NCBI GenBank assembly: GCA_942491525.1
Contig: CALOBW010000030.1
Location: forward strand, 124,001 to 188,000
Direction: 5' to 3'
DNA: 64,000 nt
DNA from: CAYWBU01 sp942491525
Lineage (GTDB): Bacteria; Desulfobacterota; Desulfomonilia; UBA1062
The position numbers and the translations under genes are program-made. The notes beneath the pieces were generated by a model. The model had not been told where the DNA came from and searched no databases. It saw only the letters and a list, made by a program, of their open reading frames with translations. Numbering within the stretch: the stretch's first letter is position 1; each line of letters opens with the position of its first letter. Shown piece after piece: positions 32,940 through 41,273 of the stretch.

Positions 32940-34010
32940 ATGAAGAGAACCGTGATCTGCCTGCTGCTGGGCCTGGCCCTGATGAGCGGCTGCAAGGATG
33001 AACCCGATCTTGAGGCCCTCTACGACGGCATGAGCTTCTACTACGGCAACTTCCACAGCCACTCCAAAATCTCCGACGGCAAGGGCAGCCCCGCAGAGGC
33101 CTTCAGCTGGGCCCGCGACGAGGCCGGCTACGACTTCTACGCCATGACCGACCACGCCATCCAGATCTTCGGCAGCGAGTGGGAGGCCATGGGTGAGAAT
33201 GCCGAAATCTTCAACCAGGATGACGAGTTCATCGCCATCCGCGGCTTCGAATGGAGCAGCCCCATCCACGGCCACATCTGCATCTACGGTACCGATGACT
33301 ACCGCAACAACGCCCTGCTGCCGACCCTGACCGGCATCTATGACTGGATCGATGCGCGCGGCGCCCTGGCCCAGTTCAACCATCCGGGCCGCGAAGCCAG
33401 GGTCTTCCGCCCCCTCCTGAGCACTCAGGAGTTTGACTACCGCGCGCACGTAGCTGACAACTTCTTCGCCATGGAGACCGGCAACAAGGGTGTCGGCAAC
33501 AATGACAGCGAGTACCTGGACTACTACCATGTGGCCCTGGACCAGGGCTGGAGAATCGCCCCCACCAGCAACCAGGACAACCACAGCCTATCCACCAACA
33601 GCCACCGCTCAATCGTGATCGCCGAGGAGCTGACCAGAGAGGCCATCTTTGAGGGCATGACGGCCCGCCGGGTGCTCTCGGGCGACGACCCCAACCTGGA
33701 GGTAATTTTCAAGCAGGGCCAAAACTGGATGGGATCTGAGATTGAGCTCAACCAGAAGAGCGTCACCTTTGAAATCTACGTCCGCGACGACGAGCCCCTT
33801 ACCAAGCTGCAGCTCATCTCCAACGGCGGTGAAATTGTGGCCGAAAAGATCCTGGACGACAGGCCCGAAACATTCTACTGGAAGCCCTGCGTGAAACTGC
33901 CCAGGGGCGAGAGCTACTACTTTGTGCAGGTCTTCGAGGAGAACATCCTGGATGAGGATGACGACGTCCAGATCACGGTCACGGCGCCCATCTGGATCAG
34001 CCGGAACTGA
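32940..34010 (+). CDS. PHP/CehA-type metallohydrolase lipoprotein
   Basis: A 356-residue lipoprotein (MSGC, Cys18) with the PHP-like phosphoesterase fold of the CehA/McbA family. Metal-site motifs run in order: NFHSHSKISDG (about 38-48), YAMTDHA (about 67-73), RGFEW, FNHPG and NQDNHS. The C-terminal about 90 residues form an immunoglobulin-like or beta-sandwich domain (VTFEIYVRDDEPLTKLQLISNGGE). Characterised relatives hydrolyse phosphate or carbamate esters; the actual substrate is unknown. The ribosome site is GGAGG. Convergent with the LysR gene. Confidence 0.87.
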   Translation: MKRTVICLLLGLALMSGCKDEPDLEALYDGMSFYYGNFHSHSKISDGKGSPAEAFSWARDEAGYDFYAMTDHAIQIFGSEWEAMGENAEIFNQDDEFIAIRGFEWSSPIHGHICIYGTDDYRNNALLPTLTGIYDWIDARGALAQFNHPGREARVFRPLLSTQEFDYRAHVADNFFAMETGNKGVGNNDSEYLDYYHVALDQGWRIAPTSNQDNHSLSTNSHRSIVIAEELTREAIFEGMTARRVLSGDDPNLEVIFKQGQNWMGSEIELNQKSVTFEIYVRDDEPLTKLQLISNGGEIVAEKILDDRPETFYWKPCVKLPRGESYYFVQVFEENILDEDDDVQITVTAPIWISRN

Positions 34011-34016
34011 TGCCCC

Positions 34017-34859
34017 CTAGTGCCACATGCGCTGCAGAGCTTCGCGCATCATGACCAGGGCCGGCTCATTGAGGCGGTCCCGGCGGCAGACGAATGAGAA
34101 GGCCAGCGGCAGGGTAGTCCCGTCCCAGACCAGCATGCCCTCCACGACCTCGAAGCGCGGCAGCAGACTCAGCCCCTTGCCCGCCAGCACCATGCGCTTG
34201 AGGGTGGCCTCTTGGTCGGCCGTGACCCGGATATCGGGGGCGAGCTCGCCAAAGGCATCCTTGAGGGTTCTGGTGAAGGGGCAGTCGGGCGGGGTCATGA
34301 CCCAGGGCAGCCTGGCGATCTCTTCGATCGGTCGGCCCATGACCCTCTCCGCCCAGGCCTCAGGCGCCACGATCACCAGCTCAAAGCACGCCAGCTCGAG
34401 GGCCTCAATCTCAGCATAGTCATTCTTGCCGAAGATGAAGCCGCCGTCATACTCGCCGGCCAGCAGATCCTTGAGGATGCGCGGCGTGGAGCTGGTGGTG
34501 ATGCTCAGATTGAGGCAGGGCACCGCCTCGATCATCTCGTCCAGCCGGAAGACCTCCGGATGGGTGTTGACGGCCAGCTTCAGGCCGACCGAACTCCGGC
34601 CGCTGATGGCCGCCGCCGCGCACTCAAAGCCGGCCAGGGCGGCCATGATCTCGCGGGCCTTGTTAAGCAGCTGCGCCCCGGCCTCACTCAGCTGCATGCC
34701 GCGCGGGGTGCGCCTGAAGAGCTGCAAGCCATACTCCTCCTCAAGCATCTTGATGTGGGCGCTGACCGCCGGCTGGCTCAGATTGAGCTGCTCGGCGGCC
34801 CGGGTCAGGTTGCCGCTCTCGGCTACCCGGATAAATGTGCGCAACTGATAAATTTCCAT
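34017..34859 (-). CDS. LysR-family transcriptional regulator
   Basis: A 280-residue LysR-type regulator. The N-terminal winged helix (MEIYQLRTFIRVAESGNLTRAAEQLNLSQPAVSAHIKMLEEEYG) is canonical, followed by the linker helix and a periplasmic-binding-protein-like effector domain. It reads left away from the small gene at 34945 and faces the metallohydrolase. LysR proteins usually control a divergent gene; here the divergent neighbour is a 50-residue protein, so the target is unclear. Confidence 0.93.
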   Translation of the reverse strand: MEIYQLRTFIRVAESGNLTRAAEQLNLSQPAVSAHIKMLEEEYGLQLFRRTPRGMQLSEAGAQLLNKAREIMAALAGFECAAAAISGRSSVGLKLAVNTHPEVFRLDEMIEAVPCLNLSITTSSTPRILKDLLAGEYDGGFIFGKNDYAEIEALELACFELVIVAPEAWAERVMGRPIEEIARLPWVMTPPDCPFTRTLKDAFGELAPDIRVTADQEATLKRMVLAGKGLSLLPRFEVVEGMLVWDGTTLPLAFSFVCRRDRLNEPALVMMREALQRMWH

Positions 34860-34944
34860 AGACCTCTCCGCTATCAGAAATCCTGATACCTGTAATCAGA
34901 TAGTAAAATTAGACATCTGCGGCAAGGGGAAATATGCTGCCGGC

Positions 34945-35097
34945 ATGAAGATCAGAGACGCCGCCCGCTACATCCTGAGCCCCGAGGACTCCCAGGAGCA
35001 GCTAAACCATCTGACAAGCGCTTTCGAGCCCGCCGGCTGCCTGAAGTGCATCTTCTGGATCATCACGACCACGGCCGTGGCCGTGCTGCTATTTTAG
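34945..35097 (+). CDS. 50-residue single-helix membrane protein
   Basis: A short open frame from ATG 34945 to TAG 35097. The predicted product has an amphipathic helical N-terminal region (RDAARYILSPEDSQEQLNHL) and a C-terminal membrane helix (CIFWIITTTAVAVLLF). It is divergent from the LysR gene and could be that regulator's target. An AAGGGGAA site is somewhat far upstream (about 18 bases). Moderate support only. Confidence 0.4.
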   Translation: MKIRDAARYILSPEDSQEQLNHLTSAFEPAGCLKCIFWIITTTAVAVLLF

Positions 35098-35619
35098 TTC
35101 AAGTTCAACTTGATGCAGGGCCCGGTTCAGATCGCGCTGGATCTTTTGCATACGCGGGCCCTGCTGGCCAAACTTTTCCATGACAGGATCCCACTCGCGG
35201 CTTTTGAACTTGCTCTGACTGAGCTGTGTGATACGGGTCTGCAGCCAGACATACTCCTGGGACTGGTAGCGCAACTCCTCCTCATCCGCATCCCACCACT
35301 GGAAGTTTAACCAGGCGCTTAAGGATGGCCCGCGCGGTATGCGGCCGTTCTGAGCCAGATACTCATAGCGCCGGTCGGCCCGCTCGATGAGCGCCACCTG
35401 CAGATCGCGCTGCTCCTTGAGCAAGGGCTCGGAGTCGGGCAGTTCAGATACCAGCAATTCATAGATCTGATCCTGATAGCTGATCTTGGCCAGACTGGCC
35501 CTCTGGCGCAGGGGGTCGCTGACACGCTGCTGGATCTTGTCCGGGATGACAAGCTCGGGTTCGGCCGGCTCGGAGCAGGCCAGTAACAGGAGGGGCAGGA
35601 GTAGGATTAGTTTGCGCAT
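35089..35619 (-). CDS. lipoprotein, unknown family, helical
   Basis: A 176-residue lipoprotein (LLAC, Cys15) beginning MRKLILLLPLLLLACSEPAEP. The mature part is strongly helical and charged (ISYQDQIYELLVSELPDSEPLLKEQRDLQVALIERADRRYEYLAQ), with two Trp residues in LSAWLNFQWWDADEEEL, and ends in an amphipathic helix. I do not recognise a family. Its end overlaps the preceding convergent small gene by 9 bp. Confidence 0.7.
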   Translation of the reverse strand: MRKLILLLPLLLLACSEPAEPELVIPDKIQQRVSDPLRQRASLAKISYQDQIYELLVSELPDSEPLLKEQRDLQVALIERADRRYEYLAQNGRIPRGPSLSAWLNFQWWDADEEELRYQSQEYVWLQTRITQLSQSKFKSREWDPVMEKFGQQGPRMQKIQRDLNRALHQVELELK

Positions 35620-35659
35620 GGTGGGTATTTTACAGGATTTATCTGTTTGGGGATAGATG

Positions 35660-35707
35660 TCATTCCCGCGCAGGCGGGAATCCAGCGGCTTAAAGACACT
35701 GGATTCC
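35660..35707. repeat. REP-like double inverted repeat
   Basis: CATTCCCGC GCAG GCGGGAAT overlaps a second dyad GGAATCCAG (35677-35685) / CTGGATTCC (35699-35707). This is the common bacterial repeat type with CATTCCCGC...GCGGGAATCCAG. It lies at the left edge of the AT-rich dGTPase segment. The rest of 35708-35764 holds no feature I can see. Confidence 0.6.
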
Positions 35708-35764
35708 GAGTTGGGGCTGAACTGACGGGGTGTTTAACGCTATTTAACGTAAATAATACTAACA

Positions 35765-37174
35765 TTAACCATACAACCGCTTAAACTCATCTATTGCAAA
35801 TGAATCGGTCATACCTGCGAGGTGGTCACAAATTCCTCTTAATAATGCAATTTGAAAATTCTTATCTTGCCTATAAGACACTGAATCTATGGAATTTCTC
35901 ATATCACCTAACTGTTTTGATTCAACATTAAGATTACTTACCATTTCAGGATCATACATTTTGAATACATATGTAATTGTTGAATCATGCAACTGCCTAG
36001 GATTCGTTAAATACGCTTTGAACAATCTACGAATTACAAATTTTCCTTTCCCGTCCATTCGCTGCGCGTCAAAAGAATTCAGAATACGATTACGCAAGAA
36101 TTCTTGAAAATTCTTCTCATTCTTTTCAAATTCAGTTTCATAGCTAATCAGGCTATTAATGTCACAATAATTAATGCCTATATATTTCTGAGCAAAATCT
36201 TCTTTAGAAGAAATCGAATTGTCCTTTATAAATTTATTCAGATTAGATGACGAATTCAAAATCAAGTTCTTATTCAAGAAGTGGACTATAAACTTAGACA
36301 TTTGGGGGAGGAAGAATACCAACTCTCTCTTTGACATTAATTCTGTAAATAGTTTCTCATCTTCATAATCAAAATGATTACTAAATCGTTCGTCAATCTC
36401 GTTTAATAATTCGTCCCGGTCAATTATTTTCATATACAAAGCATCTTCAATATCATGATGCCGCTGAGCAATCTCATCTGCAATCTTAACTACATCAGCC
36501 TCAAATGACCACGCTGGACTAACGCTGTCTGCCAACAGAGAACCTTTGTATTTATCATAAAATCCAAGATCACGAAGTCCGACGCAATCCTGGGGATTCA
36601 ATTTACTGTAGCATTGACCATCACCCTCGCCCTTGTTCTTACAATCGCCCCATGAATCTCTGGTATGATTAACAACACCCCACAGCGTATAATTGGTTAA
36701 ATTCAGCCCAAACGAATTATACCGTTGTTCTAATTCTGACAAAACTCGAATGCCCTGCCAATTATGCTTAAAACCCTTATCTTTATTCTTCATCTCTAGC
36801 TGGAATTCAGCCAACTTATCGCAGCCACACATTATTGAATTCAACGTTTGCTCGCCAACATGACCAAAAGGCGTATGTCCAACATCATGCGCCAATGCAA
36901 TGGCTTCAGTTAAAATTTCATCTAGAGAAAGATTTCTTGCTGTAGTTCGTGCAATCTGACTTACCTCTAGAGTATGAGTTAATCGTGTTCTAACATTGTC
37001 TGAAGATGAAACAAAAACCTGAGTTTTTCCGCTTAGCCGTCTAAATTCTTTTGAATACAAAACTCTATCACGATCTCTTTCAAACTCAGTGCGATATGGT
37101 TTCGCTGCAACCATCTCTCTGGCATCACGTTTAGCAAATTTATCTGGAGCTCCTAAGTGATATTGAACATGCAT
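35765..37174 (-). CDS. dGTPase-like dNTP triphosphohydrolase (HD domain)
   Basis: A 469-residue HD-superfamily enzyme that hydrolyses dNTPs to nucleoside and triphosphate. Metal-site residues are in RTRLTHTLEVSQIART (His67), IALAHDVGHTPFGHVGE (His96, Asp97) and a later Asp in FEADVVKIADEIAQRHHDIEDAL. FRRLSGKTQVF upstream is also typical of Dgt. The start follows AAGGAGGG. The gene is strikingly AT-rich compared with everything around it, so it was probably acquired. dGTPases of this type can serve housekeeping or phage-defence (dNTP depletion) roles; which applies here is not decidable. Confidence 0.9.
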   Translation of the reverse strand: MHVQYHLGAPDKFAKRDAREMVAAKPYRTEFERDRDRVLYSKEFRRLSGKTQVFVSSSDNVRTRLTHTLEVSQIARTTARNLSLDEILTEAIALAHDVGHTPFGHVGEQTLNSIMCGCDKLAEFQLEMKNKDKGFKHNWQGIRVLSELEQRYNSFGLNLTNYTLWGVVNHTRDSWGDCKNKGEGDGQCYSKLNPQDCVGLRDLGFYDKYKGSLLADSVSPAWSFEADVVKIADEIAQRHHDIEDALYMKIIDRDELLNEIDERFSNHFDYEDEKLFTELMSKRELVFFLPQMSKFIVHFLNKNLILNSSSNLNKFIKDNSISSKEDFAQKYIGINYCDINSLISYETEFEKNEKNFQEFLRNRILNSFDAQRMDGKGKFVIRRLFKAYLTNPRQLHDSTITYVFKMYDPEMVSNLNVESKQLGDMRNSIDSVSYRQDKNFQIALLRGICDHLAGMTDSFAIDEFKRLYG

Positions 37175-37187
37175 TTCAAATCCCTCC

Positions 37188-37457
37188 TTATTCAGAAATA
37201 TTTACAACAACATTTGAAACTCCAACAAAGTTAATGTTTCCATCCGGCGGACAACAAACCCGACACCCCCGATACCCAGCCGCCCGCGCCTCGGCCGGAC
37301 TAGCAAAAACAAGCCGATTCTCAGGATAGATCTTCTGCGCCCAGCGGCAGGATGGATAGTGATAGACATCAGATTTGCGGGAGCCCCAGAACTCAGCCGC
37401 CAGGGCGCCGCTTACCAGCAGCAGGATCAACAGGAACGTCAGACAGGCCTTGCGCAT
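37188..37457 (-). CDS. secreted Ada-type metal-binding domain protein
   Basis: An 89-residue protein with a signal peptide (ends SGALAAEF, about residue 21) and one domain resembling the Ada zinc-binding module: FWGSRKSDVYHYPSCRWAQKI and GYRGCRVCCPP provide one plus two or three Cys. Exported versions occur next to thermonuclease-like domains. The last 18 codons (NINFVGVSNVVVNISE) are AT-rich, unlike the rest, so the 3' end appears replaced where the AT-rich dGTPase segment begins. The ribosome site is GGGGGAG. Confidence 0.72.
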   Translation of the reverse strand: MRKACLTFLLILLLVSGALAAEFWGSRKSDVYHYPSCRWAQKIYPENRLVFASPAEARAAGYRGCRVCCPPDGNINFVGVSNVVVNISE

Positions 37458-37517
37458 ACAACTCCCCCTTAAGGACGAGTCTCAATATGCACAACCTAGC
37501 ATAGATTTCACCGGCGT

Positions 37518-37538
37518 GTAAGTATCCGAAAGGATACC
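37518..37538 (+). promoter_or_regulatory. recurrent 21-bp motif, copy B
   Basis: GTAAGTATCCGAAAGGATAC plus C; the inner GTATCC/GGATAC dyad is perfect. It lies in the divergent region between the Ada-type gene (start 37457) and the GntR gene (start 37626). See copies at 9227, 47484 and 47521. Confidence 0.5.
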
Positions 37539-37625
37539 TGCACCCCGGCCGCGGACCGGCAAAAGCACAGCACGATTGACCAAACCTCACGCTTGAAGTA
37601 TTTCTGCTAATCAGGAGTCAAGCAA

Positions 37626-38354
37626 ATGCATGAGAGCGAACCACAGAAGATTGCCCGCGAACTTGAGCTGGCGATCTTCAAGGGCGAATTAAAACCCCAC
37701 AGCCGTTTCCCCTCCGAGCGCACTCTGGCTGAGCGTTACCGCGTCAGCCGGCCGGTGGTGCGTGAGGCCATCACGCACCTGACCCAGCTGGGGCTGGTCA
37801 AATCGGTCCCCAAGAGCGGCACATTTGTAACCGATTACCAGTCGGCCGCCTCACTGGAACTGCTGGTCCACATCATGCAGACCACCGAAGAGATTGATTC
37901 CACCATTATCCTGTCACTCTTGCGCACACGCCGCATGATCGCGCCCTTTGTGGCTTTTGAGGTTGCCAAGGTCATCAGCGCCGAGGATCTGCGCGCCATG
38001 CAGCAGGCCGGCCAGAAGCTGATTGCCAGCCTCAATAATCCGGAGGCCGTCTCCGAGGCTGACTTCAATTTTCACTTTAGCCTTTTTGAGATAATGAACG
38101 ATCTGATCACCAAGTTGATCTACAATGCGGTCAAACCAATTTACCGCCACTACACCGATTATTACTATCAGCTGGACGGCACCAAGGCCGCCACCACCAC
38201 CTTCGTCAACGAGCTATTGGACGCCCTGGCCAAACATGATGCACCAACGGCCCGGCAGGTTATGGATGATGCCGTCCTCTACGCCGAAAACCGTTTAATC
38301 ACCAGCCTCAAGCTTACCGAGCAAGAGCGTTCCATCAACCTCAGGACCGGCTGA
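37626..38354 (+). CDS. GntR/FadR-subfamily regulator of the corrinoid operon
   Basis: A 242-residue GntR regulator. The winged helix-turn-helix is FPSERTLAERYRVSRPVVREAITHLTQLGLVKSVPKSGTFV (about 28-68), followed by an all-helical FCD-type effector domain (about 85-230) that includes the metal-ligand-like EADFNFHFSLFEI. It reads toward the methyltransferase operon, whose promoter holds two sites fitting the FadR-subfamily consensus (TNGTNNNACNA). It is probably the operon's substrate-responsive switch. The effector is unknown but likely relates to the methylated growth substrate. Confidence 0.88.
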   Translation: MHESEPQKIARELELAIFKGELKPHSRFPSERTLAERYRVSRPVVREAITHLTQLGLVKSVPKSGTFVTDYQSAASLELLVHIMQTTEEIDSTIILSLLRTRRMIAPFVAFEVAKVISAEDLRAMQQAGQKLIASLNNPEAVSEADFNFHFSLFEIMNDLITKLIYNAVKPIYRHYTDYYYQLDGTKAATTTFVNELLDALAKHDAPTARQVMDDAVLYAENRLITSLKLTEQERSINLRTG

Positions 38355-38422
38355 CCTCCGCCTGTCTCCAAAGTACAACTCATTCCTTAAAACAGCCGCC
38401 GCAGATTCCTCTGGTCCGGAAT

Positions 38423-38435
38423 CTGGCCTTACCAG
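38423..38435. promoter_or_regulatory. GntR operator-like site 1
   Basis: CTGGCCTTACCAG, an imperfect dyad matching the FadR-subfamily consensus TNGTNNNACNA at all but one position. It lies just upstream of a TTGACA -35 box (38443-38448). Confidence 0.45.
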
Positions 38436-38442
38436 ATTGCAC

Positions 38443-38481
38443 TTGACAACCCCGTGCGAGCCGGCGTACTGGTAAGACCAG
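38443..38481 (+). promoter_or_regulatory. promoter with GntR operator site 2
   Basis: TTGACA (38443-38448) is a consensus -35 box. The perfect dyad CTGGT AAG ACCAG (38469-38481), containing TGGTAAGACCA, covers where the -10 element would be. Binding there would block transcription of the methyltransferase operon. Confidence 0.5.
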
Positions 38482-38521
38482 ATACATTGATTATTCTATA
38501 TTTGACTTATTGGAGGAAGAT

Positions 38522-39691
38522 ATGAACCCAACCGAACGAATTCTCAGAACCATGGAGGGTAAACCGGTTGACCGGATACCCACATTCTGCGCCGGCCTTG
38601 AGGAGCGCACCGTTTTCGAGGTTCTGGGGCAGCCCCTGATCCAGACCAAGACCACCCTCGCCAACCCCGTCACCCAGGCGCTCCTGAACAAATGGGGGCC
38701 CCAGATGACGAAACCCTTCGTGCAGCCGGCCATCACCAGCGGCATGGACAAGCGCATCAAGGCCGCCGCCCAGCTGGGATTTGACGCGACCTGGGCCCTC
38801 TACGATGAAACCTTTATCGTCCTGGACGCCAAGAACATGGCCCGCTACACCGGCGCCCTCTTTGAGATGCAGGATGACGGCTACGGCAACATGACCTACA
38901 TGTACAAGGGCCCGGGCATCACCAGCCGCGCAGAGTTTGAAGCCTGGCCCTACTGGCCCGACGCCGACGCGGTCGCCCAGCGCGCCTACAAATTTTTCAA
39001 GAAAATGCTGGCGCGTTATGGCGATCAAATCTGCTTTTGCGGCCAGGCCTCAGCCTACGGCATCCAGGAGTCGCTGCTCTGGACCATCGGCTTCGAAAAG
39101 GTGCCCTTCTGGATCCGCAAGGAGAAAGATCTGGTGGAACGCTTCATCGCCATGGCCGAGGAGCTCTGCCTGAAAACATCGCTGGCCATGCTGGATGCGG
39201 GCGTCGAGATCATCCTGCAGTCGGATGATTTCGCATTCAAGACCGGCCCCATGATGAACCCCAAAATGATCGATCAGCTCTTCGGACCCTCCTACCGGCG
39301 CATCATCAAGGCCGTCCATGATCGCGGCGGCAAATATATCCTGCACTCCTGCGGTGACAACACGGTGCTCTTCGACACCCTGATCGACTGGGGCGTCGAC
39401 GGCCTGCATGCCTATGAGAACACCTCCACGGTCGACATCTTCAAGCAAAAGGAGGTGCACGGCGATCGCGTCACCATGATCGGCGGCGTCGGCATCGACT
39501 ACCTGCTGACGGAGCGCTCCCGCGATGAAGAGGTTGTGGAGATGGTGCAGCAGCTGATCAAAAAGATGGGCCCGGGCGGCCGTTACCTGCTGGGACCAAT
39601 CCACGGCATGAGCAACATGCCGGCCGCCAAGCTGAAAGTGATGATCGAGGCCTGCCACAAATATGGCAGCTACCCTATCAATTTAAACTAA
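38522..39691 (+). CDS. URO-D-fold methyltransferase, probable substrate-specific MT1
   Basis: A 389-residue protein of the uroporphyrinogen decarboxylase superfamily, of the branch that contains corrinoid-dependent methyltransferases. It starts at the ATG preceded by GGAGGAAG. Features: ILRTMEGKPVDRIPTFCAGLEERTV (typical N-terminus), a C-rich QICFCGQASAYG, and the zinc-ligand motif YILHSCGDNTVLFD (about 278-291). As first gene before a corrinoid protein and a second URO-D protein, it is probably the enzyme that demethylates the growth substrate onto the corrinoid. The substrate is unknown. Confidence 0.86.
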   Translation: MNPTERILRTMEGKPVDRIPTFCAGLEERTVFEVLGQPLIQTKTTLANPVTQALLNKWGPQMTKPFVQPAITSGMDKRIKAAAQLGFDATWALYDETFIVLDAKNMARYTGALFEMQDDGYGNMTYMYKGPGITSRAEFEAWPYWPDADAVAQRAYKFFKKMLARYGDQICFCGQASAYGIQESLLWTIGFEKVPFWIRKEKDLVERFIAMAEELCLKTSLAMLDAGVEIILQSDDFAFKTGPMMNPKMIDQLFGPSYRRIIKAVHDRGGKYILHSCGDNTVLFDTLIDWGVDGLHAYENTSTVDIFKQKEVHGDRVTMIGGVGIDYLLTERSRDEEVVEMVQQLIKKMGPGGRYLLGPIHGMSNMPAAKLKVMIEACHKYGSYPINLN

Positions 39692-39702
39692 CGGAGGATA
39701 GC

Positions 39703-40347
39703 ATGATCAATTCAATTGACGCCGTCATCAAGGCTATTGATGAACTGGACTTTGACAATATCGAGCAGGTTGTGCAGCTATGCCTGGATGAGGGCCTCTC
39801 GCCCCTGAGCATTATTCAGGACGGAGTCTGCAAAGGTCTGGATGTGGTCGGCGAAAAATTTAACAGCGGCGAATATTTCCTGGCCGACCTGGTCATGGCG
39901 GGTGAGATCGTGAATGAGATCATGCCCACCCTCAAAGCCCGCATCAACCCGGCCGAAGTTGTCAATAAGGGCAAGGTGGTCATGGCCACGGTCCAGGGCG
40001 ACATCCATGAGATCGGCAAAAACATTGTCTGCATGCTGTTGGATGCCAACGGCTTCGACGTGATCGACCTGGGCGTCGACGTGCCCACCGCGCGCATTGT
40101 CAGCGCCGTCAAAGAGAGCGGCGCACGCCTGGTGGGACTATCCTGCCTGCTGAGCACCATGGTGGACAGCATTGGCGATGTGGTCAGAACCCTGCAGAGC
40201 GAAGGCCTCAGGGAGCGCGTCAGCGTCTTCATCGGCGGCGCCTGCACCTCGGAGCAGCTTAAAGATGAGATGGGTGCCGATGTCTATACCGCCACGGCGG
40301 TGGATGCCGTCAAGATGTTCGCCCAGCTGAGCGAGAGCATGGCATGA
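39703..40347 (+). CDS. corrinoid (cobalamin-binding) methyl-carrier protein
   Basis: A 214-residue MtbC/MtaC-like corrinoid protein carrying the methyl group between methyltransferases. The N-terminal four-helix cap (about 1-88) is followed by a B12-binding Rossmann domain with the signature GDIHEIGKNIV: Asp100, His102 (lower cobalt ligand) and Gly105. Later SCLLSTMVD (about 147) and IGGACTSE bind the nucleotide tail. It sits 11 bp after the first methyltransferase and overlaps the next start by 4 bp. Confidence 0.95.
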   Translation: MINSIDAVIKAIDELDFDNIEQVVQLCLDEGLSPLSIIQDGVCKGLDVVGEKFNSGEYFLADLVMAGEIVNEIMPTLKARINPAEVVNKGKVVMATVQGDIHEIGKNIVCMLLDANGFDVIDLGVDVPTARIVSAVKESGARLVGLSCLLSTMVDSIGDVVRTLQSEGLRERVSVFIGGACTSEQLKDEMGADVYTATAVDAVKMFAQLSESMA

Positions 40348-41273
40348 ACCTGATTGCGCCGTTAGGAACGGCCATGGGCATCAACCTGATCGGGGCTGCG
40401 CCGCAGGACGCCATCTTCAAGCCGACAGTGCAGGCCGAAGCCGTCGCCGCCTTCAGCCAGCGCTTCCCGGCCATCGAGCTGGTCTATAGCCTGATGGACA
40501 CCTCCATCGAGGCGCGCGCCCTGGGCTGCGCCTATGAATTCAAGGGCCGGGTGCCGGCCATCAGCAATCATCCGGGCGCGTTCGGCCCTCTGCCGGACCC
40601 CTGGCAGAGCGAGCCCATGCGCGTCAACCTTGAGGCCGTGACGCTGATCCGCGCCCAGACAGACAAACCGCTGGTCTCCTACGTGGTGGGGCCGGTGACG
40701 CTGGCGGCCCACATCTATGGCATCACCCCCCTGATCATGCTCTCGCGGCGCAACAAGGCCGAGTTTGAAAATGTGCTGCAGCAGGCCTGCGCCGTCATCA
40801 AGCCCTATGCCCGGGCCCTCTGCGCGGCGGGTGCCGACTATATCGTCATTCTGGAGCCCCAGGCCCTGATCTTTGCGCCGCAGGCCTACAGCAGCCAGAT
40901 CGCCGGGACCATCGCCGAGCTGACAGCCCAGATCCCCCAGGCGGTGCTGCATGTCTGCGGCGACACAACCCCCCACGCCCAGGCGCTGGCGGCGACGGCC
41001 AACATTAAAGCGCTCAGCCTGGACTGGCAGGTTGATTTCAGCAGCATAACGCCCCCGGCAGGGGTGTCCCTGATGGGCAACATCGATCCGGTGGCGCTGC
41101 TGCAGAACGGCTCACCCCAGGAGATCCACAACGCCGTGACCAGCCTCCTGGAGAGCATGCAGGGCCGCGACTTCATCCTGGCCACCGGCTGCGACATGGT
41201 GCCGGACACCCCACCCGAGAACCTGGACAGCTTTATCGACGCCGCCCTGGAGTGGCGCACCCGGCGCGGATGA
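40344..41273 (+). CDS. URO-D-fold corrinoid methyltransferase (MtaA/MtbA/CmuA-like)
   Basis: A 309-residue second methyltransferase. It has the compact MtaA/MtbA organisation: LGTAMGINLIGAAPQDAIF near the N-terminus, the zinc site AVLHVCGDTTPH (His/Cys) and the C-terminal ligand loop ATGCDMVPDTPPENL. Such proteins transfer methyl between the corrinoid protein and a second carrier such as coenzyme M in methanogens; here the acceptor is unknown. The start overlaps the corrinoid-protein stop (ATGA) and the end overlaps the activator start the same way. Confidence 0.88.
   Translation: MNLIAPLGTAMGINLIGAAPQDAIFKPTVQAEAVAAFSQRFPAIELVYSLMDTSIEARALGCAYEFKGRVPAISNHPGAFGPLPDPWQSEPMRVNLEAVTLIRAQTDKPLVSYVVGPVTLAAHIYGITPLIMLSRRNKAEFENVLQQACAVIKPYARALCAAGADYIVILEPQALIFAPQAYSSQIAGTIAELTAQIPQAVLHVCGDTTPHAQALAATANIKALSLDWQVDFSSITPPAGVSLMGNIDPVALLQNGSPQEIHNAVTSLLESMQGRDFILATGCDMVPDTPPENLDSFIDAALEWRTRRG

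Noticed and set aside
35660..35707. Considered as an insertion-sequence end or attachment site for the AT-rich dGTPase segment
   Set aside because: It looks like a common REP-type repeat, and I find no matching copy on the right side of the segment.
38355..38521. Possible cobalamin riboswitch before the corrinoid operon
   Set aside because: No B12-box or long structured leader; the promoter and two GntR sites fill the region, and regulation looks protein-based.
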